Of a DNA stretch of 19,150 bases, positions 13,275 through 19,150 are shown piece after piece. Every line of letters begins with the position of its first letter. Positions within the stretch are counted from its first letter, which is position 1. The position numbers and the translations under genes were made by a program. The notes under the pieces were generated by a model. The model ran no database searches. It was not told the DNA's origin and saw only the letters and a list, made by a program, of their open reading frames with translations. This stretch comes from UBA9337 sp038331135. GTDB lineage: Bacteria > Patescibacteriota > Minisyncoccia > Moranbacterales > UBA9337. Where the stretch lies: assembly GCA_038331135.1 (NCBI GenBank), contig JBBQOS010000016.1:1-19150 (forward strand). Direction: 5' to 3'.

Positions 13275-15992
13275 ATGAATGATAGAGCTATTTATTCGCT
13301 GAGTGTTGGTGAAGTTGTCGATAAATTTAAAACTTCTATTGATAATGGAATTTCTGAGGATGAAGTTAAAATCCGCCTCAAAGAACATGGTAAAAATAGG
13401 ATAAAAAGAAAACAGAATTGGCGTTGGGCAAAAATTATTTTTGCTCAATTTAATGATGCGTTGGTTTGGATTTTATTGGTGGCAGCCTCTCTGGCATTTA
13501 TTTTTAATGAATATCGAGATGTTACGATAATTTTGGTAATTGTGGGAGTGAATGCACTTATTGGTTTTTTACAAGAATTTAAAGCGGAGAAAATTTTAGA
13601 TAGTATAAAAAAATTAACCACTGACCAAACTCGAGTTATTCGTGATGGCAAAAAACAAGAAGTGGATGCTCGGCTTATCGTGCCAGGAGATTTGATTTTT
13701 GTAGTGGCCGGCGATCGTGTGCCAGCGGACGGTTATATTGTTGAAAGTTATGATTTTAAGGTAAGTAGTTTTATTTTTACCGGAGAATCAAAACCAGAAA
13801 GTAAATCAGTTAAAATTTTAGCAAAAGAAAATATTCCAATTGCAGATATTGATAATATGCTTTTTATGGGAGAAACGGTAATTCGTGGTGAAGGCAAGTT
13901 CATCGTTACTGGTACTGGGATTGATACCCAGTTGGGAAAAATTGCCCACCTAACCGGAGAGATACAAGAAGCTTTAACTCCGATGCAAAAGCAAATGCGC
14001 AAATTGGGAAAAAATGTTACCGTGGTTGCATTATTAATCGGTGCTGGCGTGATGATAGGGGGTCATTATTTAGGTATATCACTTTATCACAATTTCATTT
14101 TTGCGCTAGCTTTGGCGGTCTCAGTAGTACCCGAAGGGTTGCCAGCCGCTATTTCAGTGGCTCTTTCATTGGGGATGAAAAGATTACTGAAGCATAATGT
14201 GCTGGCTAAAAAATTAAACGCCGTGGAGACACTAGGTTCTGTTTCAATAATATGTACTGATAAAACCGGAACAATAACTAAAAATGAATTGACTGTGACG
14301 AAAATAATAATAAACAACCAAAGTGTCGCTGTTAGTGGAGTGGGGTACTCTCCGGAAGGTCATTTTTTAATAGAAAATGAAGTGGTCAACCCAACTGAAA
14401 TAAAAAATTTAGAATTAATTTTTCGTATTGGAACACTGTGTAATGATGCCAGCATCGTTTTTAAAGAAGGTCGAAGAACTATTGTGGGTGATCCGACTGA
14501 GGGTGCTATTATCGTGGCGGGAGAAAAATTAAATCCTAAAAAAAATTATTATGCTATTGGAGAAACAAAAATTACCGAAAATCCTTTTTCTTCAGATAGG
14601 ATGAGGATGAGTGTAGTGTATGAAAATGCTGAAATCCTCTCCCTAGTAAAAGGGTCACCAGATGTGATGATTGACTTGTGCGATTTTATAAAAATTGATG
14701 ATGAGATTTTACCCTTTACTCAAAAAGATAAAGATGAAATTAAAAAGATTTATAACAGCATGTCCGCAGAAGCTTTGCGGGTGTTGGCTTTTGCTTATAG
14801 GAATTTGGAGGATGTCACTAAAGATAAATATTTAAATGAAGCGGAAAAAAGTTTAACTTGGGTGGGGATGATGGCCATGATTGATCCTCCTCGTCAGGAT
14901 GTCAAAGAAGCTATTGCGGAATGTAAAAGTTTGGGAATTAAAGTAATAATGATTACCGGAGACTATGAAGTTACCGCCAGCGCTATTGCTAAAAATATTA
15001 ATTTAATTAGAGATGAGGATGGCTATGAGGTAATTAACGGAAAAAAATTAAATGAATTAGACGATGGCGAAGTTTATAAAAAAATTATTAAAAAAGATAT
15101 TATTTTTGCGCGGATTGCTCCTGAACAGAAACTGAGAATTGCTACAATTTTAAAAAATAATAAGCAAATAATTGCTATGACCGGCGATGGAGTTAACGAC
15201 GCTCCTGCCCTCAAGAAAGCAGACGTAGGAGTAGCAATGGGAATAATGGGCACTGACGTGTCCAAAGAAGCTTCGGATATGATTTTATTAGATGATAATT
15301 TTTCTTCAATCGTAAGAGGTATTGAAGAGGGGCGGACAATTTATGGTAACTTAAAAAAGTTTGTGCACTATGTCTTTACTTCTAATGCCAGTGAACTTTT
15401 GACTGTGACTATTGGAGTGATTTTACAAATTCCTTCTCCTATTGTGGCGGTACAAATTCTGTCCATTGACTTAGCTACTGATGTGTTCCCTTCCTTTTCC
15501 TTAAGTTTGGAGCCAGCCGAAAAAGGAGTCAATAAAAAAAATAAAAACGCCAGTGATTCACTGATGAATTGGAAAAGGTTTCGTCGCATAATATATTTGG
15601 GTTTAATTATGGCCATTGGAGCAGTGGTAGCTTTTTTGTGGTCGATGCTTCGAGGAGATTGGAGTTGGGGAGATGCTTTTGACGAAAATAGTCTTTTGTA
15701 TATCCAGTCGACTACAGCCACTTATGCGGTTTTATCCATGGCGCAAATGGCCAATCTCTTACAATCAAGAAGTGAAAAACTTACTCCTTTTGAACTGGGC
15801 TTTTTTAAAAATAAATTTGTTATCGGCTCAATCTTCATTTCTTTCGGGATTTTAATAGCTTTTATGTATCTGCCATTTTTCCAGAAATATTTACGTCTAA
15901 GTCCTATTGTTTGGCAGGATTGGCTGATAGTGGCTCTTACCGCTTTGGTGGTTTATGTTTTTGAAAACGTGAGGAAGAAAAGAGGTAGATAA
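13275..15992 (+). CDS. P2-type cation-transporting ATPase (Ca2+-ATPase-like)
   Basis: 905 residues. It has the N-terminal cation-ATPase domain (1-75), the actuator TGES (169-172), M4 with VVPEGLP (284-290), the phosphorylation site D329-K-T-G-T, the nucleotide-binding KGSPD (459-463), the hinge TGDGVNDAP (636-644), and a C-terminal membrane domain of about six segments. All catalytic motifs are intact. M5 has N704-x-x-E707 as in SERCA-type pumps. M6 reads SID732-L-A-T735-D736, where the Asn of SERCA is an Asp as in Na,K/H,K-type pumps, so Ca2+, Na+ or another cation cannot be separated by sequence alone. The PacL/PMR1-like label is the best general one. It lies between the ArsP-type cluster and the ABC importer, with its own promoter. 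Confidence 0.9.
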   Translation: MNDRAIYSLSVGEVVDKFKTSIDNGISEDEVKIRLKEHGKNRIKRKQNWRWAKIIFAQFNDALVWILLVAASLAFIFNEYRDVTIILVIVGVNALIGFLQEFKAEKILDSIKKLTTDQTRVIRDGKKQEVDARLIVPGDLIFVVAGDRVPADGYIVESYDFKVSSFIFTGESKPESKSVKILAKENIPIADIDNMLFMGETVIRGEGKFIVTGTGIDTQLGKIAHLTGEIQEALTPMQKQMRKLGKNVTVVALLIGAGVMIGGHYLGISLYHNFIFALALAVSVVPEGLPAAISVALSLGMKRLLKHNVLAKKLNAVETLGSVSIICTDKTGTITKNELTVTKIIINNQSVAVSGVGYSPEGHFLIENEVVNPTEIKNLELIFRIGTLCNDASIVFKEGRRTIVGDPTEGAIIVAGEKLNPKKNYYAIGETKITENPFSSDRMRMSVVYENAEILSLVKGSPDVMIDLCDFIKIDDEILPFTQKDKDEIKKIYNSMSAEALRVLAFAYRNLEDVTKDKYLNEAEKSLTWVGMMAMIDPPRQDVKEAIAECKSLGIKVIMITGDYEVTASAIAKNINLIRDEDGYEVINGKKLNELDDGEVYKKIIKKDIIFARIAPEQKLRIATILKNNKQIIAMTGDGVNDAPALKKADVGVAMGIMGTDVSKEASDMILLDDNFSSIVRGIEEGRTIYGNLKKFVHYVFTSNASELLTVTIGVILQIPSPIVAVQILSIDLATDVFPSFSLSLEPAEKGVNKKNKNASDSLMNWKRFRRIIYLGLIMAIGAVVAFLWSMLRGDWSWGDAFDENSLLYIQSTTATYAVLSMAQMANLLQSRSEKLTPFELGFFKNKFVIGSIFISFGILIAFMYLPFFQKYLRLSPIVWQDWLIVALTALVVYVFENVRKKRGR

Positions 15993-16198
15993 TTGCTATG
16001 TTTTCTGATTAATGAATTAACAAACTAACGAGTTAACAGATTATGTAAATAATGTGCAAATTTGAAGAAATTGGAGATTTATTATACTTATTAGAGGATG
16101 ACTCTTTCTATCACCAAATTATTTTTATGTTTTAATGCTGATAGACCGATGGGTTAATATAATTTGCATGTACACAAACATTACGTTAATATTGAATT
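15993..16198 (+). promoter_or_regulatory. Upstream region of the metal-binding-protein gene, two candidate -10 boxes
   Basis: A perfect TATAAT lies at 16158-16163, 35 nt before the ATG, and a second hexamer TAATAT at 16187-16192 ends 6 nt before it. The octamer GTTAATAT is directly repeated at 16153-16160 and 16185-16192, 32 bp apart or about three helical turns, overlapping both boxes. This could be a regulator site (for example for a Zur/MntR-like protein), but it does not match a known consensus. Confidence 0.35.
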
Positions 16199-17122
16199 AT
16201 GAATAAAAAATATTTATTTTACATTGTGGGCGTGGCAATAACAGTTTTATTAATAGGGGTGTTTTTTAGTTATAGAAAAACGAATAAATCGATTACGATG
16301 AATAACAAATTAGAAGTAACGACTAGTTTTTATCCGAATCATTTTTTAGCTAGGCAGATTGGCGGAGATTTGGTAGAAGTTATTAACTTAACTCCTGCCG
16401 GTAGCGAGCCTCATGATTATGAGCTGACATCATCCGATGTTATAAATATAAAAAAGAGTAAAATTTTAATTTTAAATGGTGGCGGATTGGAAGTGTGGGA
16501 GGATGATATTAGAAAAAATTTAAATAAGGATGTTTTGGTTTTAACTCTGGGAGAAGATTTAATTAATCAGAAATTGGAGGAAGGCGATGCTGGAAAAAAA
16601 GATCCGCACATTTGGTTAAGCCCTGCGTTAATGATAAAAATGGCAGAAAAAGTAACTGCTGGACTTAGTCAGGTTGATTTTGAAAATAAATCATATTATG
16701 AATCAAATTTAACCGTGCTTAAATTTAAACTGATTAATCTAGACGCTCAATACAAGAAAGAACTAGATAACTGTAAAAAAAGAAACTTTGTGACGGCTCA
16801 CGATGCTTTTACTTATTTAGCTAAAGAGTATAATTTAAATCAAGTGGCTATTGCAGGAATTTCTCCTGAGGAAGAACCTTCGATTAAGCAGTTGGTGGAA
16901 GTAAGTAAATTCGCCAAAGATAATGAAATTAAATATATATTTTTTGAAAAATTAGTTAGTCCTAAATTAGCGCAGACAGTGGCTCAGGAAATCGGAGCAC
17001 AAACATTGGTTCTTAATCCTTTGGAAGGATTAAGCGCAGATGATTTGGCGCAAGGAAAGAACTATTTGACGGAGATGGAAAAAAATTTGGAGAATTTGAA
17101 GATAGCCCTGGAATGCAACTGA
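16199..17122 (+). CDS. ABC transporter metal-binding protein, ZnuA/TroA family (cluster A-I)
   Basis: 307 residues. A hydrophobic N-terminal segment (about 5-24) has no lipobox cysteine, so it should be anchored by an uncleaved helix instead of lipid. The cluster A-I ligand positions are present: H72 in GSEPHDYELT, H137 in DPHIWLSP and H201 in TAHDAFTYL, with an acidic fourth ligand expected in the C-terminal lobe (around E250 or the GLSADD segment). The protein binds Zn2+ or Mn2+ outside the membrane and delivers it to the permease. The His-rich loop typical of many ZnuA proteins is replaced by a short acidic stretch (KLEEGDAGKK), so zinc versus manganese is open. It is followed after 212 bp by the ATPase and then the permease. 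It ends in TGA. Confidence 0.85.
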   Translation: MNKKYLFYIVGVAITVLLIGVFFSYRKTNKSITMNNKLEVTTSFYPNHFLARQIGGDLVEVINLTPAGSEPHDYELTSSDVINIKKSKILILNGGGLEVWEDDIRKNLNKDVLVLTLGEDLINQKLEEGDAGKKDPHIWLSPALMIKMAEKVTAGLSQVDFENKSYYESNLTVLKFKLINLDAQYKKELDNCKKRNFVTAHDAFTYLAKEYNLNQVAIAGISPEEEPSIKQLVEVSKFAKDNEIKYIFFEKLVSPKLAQTVAQEIGAQTLVLNPLEGLSADDLAQGKNYLTEMEKNLENLKIALECN

Positions 17123-17334
17123 TTGCAGAAGAAACAAATTACAAGAAACAATTTTCCTGCCTACCAGCAAGCAAACAAATACCAAATACCAAATTAAAAA
17201 TACTATATATTTTTTAATTTTTGGAAATTGTAATTTTTGATTTATTTGTATCTCGTTTCTTGTAATTTGGGTTTTGGCTTAATTTACTTCCTTATAGTTG
17301 TAGTGATGGTATCAATTATAGATTAAATTTTTTT
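17123..17334. repeat. Intergenic imperfect long inverted repeat
   Basis: CAAATTACAAGAAAC (17135-17149) is the exact complement of GTTTCTTGTAATTTG (17255-17269). Between them, CCAAAT-type words on the left and ATTTTTGG-type words on the right extend the pairing imperfectly, so the whole block can fold back on itself. It separates the binding-protein gene from the ATPase gene and may end or attenuate transcription between them. It could also be a decayed MITE-like element. Confidence 0.5.
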
Positions 17335-18123
17335 ATGAACAAATTAATGAATAAATTAAGCGTAGTTGATCACACTAAAAACATTATTGAAATTGAAAAT
17401 GTTTCTTTTGCTTATGATAGTAATGAAGTTTTGAAAGACATCAATTTGCAAATTCATAAAGGTGATTATATCGGTTTGGTTGGACCCAATGGTTCTGGAA
17501 AAACTACCTTGATAAAAGTTGTGGTGGGCTTGTTAAAAAATAAAACCGGAACGATAAAATTTTTTGGAGAAGACATTAATAATTTCAAGGATTGGCATAA
17601 GATTGGTTATGTGCCTCAAAGCGTGGCAAGTTTTGATAAAAATTTCCCGGTTACTGTTTTTGAGGTAGTTTTGATGGGGCGATATGCCAAGAGACGCTTT
17701 TTTAGAAAAATTAATAAAGAAGATAAAAAATTAATAAAAGAAGCTCTGGAAGATGTGGAGATGTGGGATTATAAAGATAGATTAGTGGGGGATTTGTCGG
17801 GGGGCCAAATGCAGAGAGTTTTTATCGCTCGGGCTTTAGTGAGCAAGCCGGAAATTATTTTTTTGGATGAGCCAACTTCTGGCATAGATGAAAAAAATAA
17901 AAAAGAATTTTATCAATTATTACAAAAATTAAACAAGAAAATGAGCATAACTCTGATAATGGTTTCGCATGATATTGAAAAATTAACTCGGGAAGTTATG
18001 CATATTGTTTGTGTAGATAAAACATTGACTTGCCATACTACTCCTGAGGAATTTATCAAAGAGAGTCAAATAATCAACATTTCCGGTCAAGATGTCAAAG
18101 TTATAACTCATCATAAGCATTAG
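17335..18123 (+). CDS. ABC transporter ATPase of the zinc/manganese importer (ZnuC-like)
   Basis: 262 residues. Walker A is G50-PNGSGKTT58, the Q-loop Q95, the ABC signature LSGGQ 154-158, Walker B IIFLDEP (174-180) and the H-loop H212 (MVSHD), all intact. It is a cytoplasmic ATPase that powers the adjacent permease. The C-terminal end THHKH is histidine-rich and could bind zinc, but it is short. The ATG at 17335 gives two extra MNKL-type residues over the in-frame ATG at 17347; both are possible and the conserved domain starts near residue 17. It is preceded by the intergenic inverted repeat and followed by the permease gene after 60 bp, so ATPase and permease are one unit. It ends in TAG. 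Confidence 0.9.
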   Translation: MNKLMNKLSVVDHTKNIIEIENVSFAYDSNEVLKDINLQIHKGDYIGLVGPNGSGKTTLIKVVVGLLKNKTGTIKFFGEDINNFKDWHKIGYVPQSVASFDKNFPVTVFEVVLMGRYAKRRFFRKINKEDKKLIKEALEDVEMWDYKDRLVGDLSGGQMQRVFIARALVSKPEIIFLDEPTSGIDEKNKKEFYQLLQKLNKKMSITLIMVSHDIEKLTREVMHIVCVDKTLTCHTTPEEFIKESQIINISGQDVKVITHHKH

Positions 18124-18144
18124 TTTAACGCGAGCTTTGAGTTA

Positions 18145-18157
18145 GGCTCTAAGAGCC
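18145..18157 (+). other. Short hairpin between the ABC ATPase and permease genes
   Basis: GGCTC (18145-18149) and GAGCC (18153-18157) form a 5-bp GC-rich stem with a TAA loop. It lies in the 60-bp gap between the two genes without a T-run, so it could adjust relative expression or mRNA stability rather than terminate. Confidence 0.35.
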
Positions 18158-18183
18158 CGATGAAGTTTAGCGAATTTTAATTT

Positions 18184-18993
18184 ATGGAAATTTTCGAGTA
18201 CGATTTTGTTTTAAGGGGAATGATAGCCGGAATAATTATTGCAATCATTACTCCAATTATTGGGATATTTCTTGTTTTAAAAAGGTATTCTTTAATTGCG
18301 GATACGTTGGCGCATGTTTCTTTGGCGGGAATTTCAGTGGGCTTACTTTTGGGGATAAATCCGATTATTACAGCTTTAGGAAGTTCGGTGATAGCCTCAA
18401 TAGCGATAGAAAAATTAAGAACGAGTAAAAAAATTTACGGAGAATCAGCCTTGGCGCTTTTCCTTTCAGGAAGCTTGGCTTTGGCCATAGTAATTTTAAG
18501 TTTGGCTCGAGGATTTAATGCCAGTTTGTTTAGCTATCTTTTTGGTAGCATTGTTACAGTTGGCTTAGCCGATATTTATTTAATTTTGTTTTTGGCTGTA
18601 ATTGTGGGAGTGATTGTATTTATTTTTTATAAAGAGTTGCTTTACACTACATTTGATGAGGATTCAGCTAAGGTTAGCGGTATCCCTGTTAATAGGATAA
18701 ATATTATATTAATTGTAGTATCTTCCTTGGTGGTTTCACTGGCTATTCCTATCGTAGGAGTTCTACTTATTTCCGCTTTAATTGTCATTCCTGTTATTAC
18801 CGCCTTACAACTCAAGAAAAATTTTCTTTGCACAATTTTGTGGGCGGAGTTCATCTCGCTCTTTTCGGTAATAAGTGGAATTTTTATGTCTTTTTATCTG
18901 AATCTTTCCACTGGAGGAACAATCGTATTAATAATGTTGGTAGTTTTTACTTTGGTTTTTTTGTATAATAAATATGTGAGTCATGTAGCATAA
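18184..18993 (+). CDS. ABC-3 family metal permease (ZnuB/MntB-like)
   Basis: 269 residues with about eight hydrophobic segments. The start GMIAGIIIAIITPIIGIFLVLKRYSLIADTLAHVSLAGISVG is the typical ABC-3 permease opening, with the SLIADTLAHVSLAG segment near the coupling region. The middle has SALALFLSGSLALAIVILSL and the C-terminal part VGVLLISALIVIPVITALQL, all characteristic. It forms a homodimer channel with two ATPase subunits, taking Zn2+ or Mn2+ from the binding protein. It completes the binding protein-ATPase-permease set in this window. The start at 18184 is consistent with membrane topology; no Shine-Dalgarno. Confidence 0.9.
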   Translation: MEIFEYDFVLRGMIAGIIIAIITPIIGIFLVLKRYSLIADTLAHVSLAGISVGLLLGINPIITALGSSVIASIAIEKLRTSKKIYGESALALFLSGSLALAIVILSLARGFNASLFSYLFGSIVTVGLADIYLILFLAVIVGVIVFIFYKELLYTTFDEDSAKVSGIPVNRINIILIVVSSLVVSLAIPIVGVLLISALIVIPVITALQLKKNFLCTILWAEFISLFSVISGIFMSFYLNLSTGGTIVLIMLVVFTLVFLYNKYVSHVA

Positions 18994-19114
18994 TGCATAT
19001 AGCATATATCATAAAAAAATAAAAATATTAAAATAATTTTACCATTAAATCATTAAACATTAAAACAATATAATATCTATTTGCAATATTTGTATTATAT
19101 TTAACCATATAACA

Positions 19115-19150
19115 ATGCAACAAAAAGCAGAAAATAAAACTCATACTTTG
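19115..19150 (+). CDS. Possible start of a further gene, truncated by window edge
   Basis: An ATG opens a frame of 12 codons (MQQKAENKTHTL) to the window end. A TATAAT lies at 19069-19074. The position just after an ABC metal importer would fit a Fur/Zur-type regulator, but the 12 residues cannot show that. Confidence 0.35.
   Translation, partial: MQQKAENKTHTL

Noticed and set aside
2633..17122. UGA recoded to glycine, as in Gracilibacteria/Absconditabacteria
   Set aside because: TGA is the natural stop of the DksA-type gene and of the metal-binding-protein gene, and no gene needs in-frame TGA readthrough.
1..19150. tRNA, rRNA, tmRNA, insertion sequence or phage genes
   Set aside because: No cloverleaf, conserved rRNA segment, transposase, integrase or phage structural gene was seen on either strand.

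Overview
The window is A+T-rich bacterial DNA that reads in the standard genetic code: TAA, TAG and TGA all end convincing genes. The gene complement fits a small-genome Candidatus Patescibacteria (CPR) bacterium, probably of the Parcubacteria side. It includes a PaaX/Cas2-like small protein, an O-antigen-ligase-like protein fused to a TPR tail, a reverse-type rubrerythrin and a stand-alone RelA/SpoT-type hydrolase. Almost all start codons lack a Shine-Dalgarno sequence. The lineage is an inference from gene content; there is no rRNA or other marker in the window.

Layout. 1-1750: the 3' part of a NERD-domain gene, a PaaX/Cas2-like gene and a GNAT acetyltransferase gene broken by an in-frame TAG. 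Two identical 42-bp copies of a palindromic repeat follow the NERD and PaaX-like genes, and the second copy supplies the stop codon of the PaaX-like gene. 1850-3040: rubrerythrin (+) converging on a DksA/TraR-type zinc-finger gene (-), with a GC-rich hairpin-forming intergenic island between them. 3308-8377: a class A penicillin-binding protein (-) divergent from the O-antigen-ligase/TPR membrane protein (+), so this is a cell-envelope block. 8468-11247: thioredoxin, a large unrecognised membrane-anchored protein, and the HD-type alarmone hydrolase homologue.

11307-13067 is a compact metal(loid)-response cluster: an ArsR-family repressor with a CVC metal box, a small CxxC thioredoxin-fold protein with a Cys-rich tail, and an ArsP-type permease. 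A perfect 11+4+11 inverted repeat sits over the arsR promoter and is the best regulatory site in the window. 13275-15992 is a P2-type cation ATPase behind a probable extended -10 promoter. 16199-18993 is a zinc/manganese-type ABC importer made of a binding protein, an ATPase and a permease. A possible further gene starts at 19115 and runs off the end. The right half is thus a metal import, export and regulation island.

The most interesting non-gene signals are the palindromic repeat pair beside the Cas2-fold gene, the ArsR operator, the structured island at 2405-2563, and a -10-like TANNNT hexamer placed 6 nt before several ATGs, which suggests leaderless transcripts. I found no CRISPR array, tRNA, rRNA or intact transposon.
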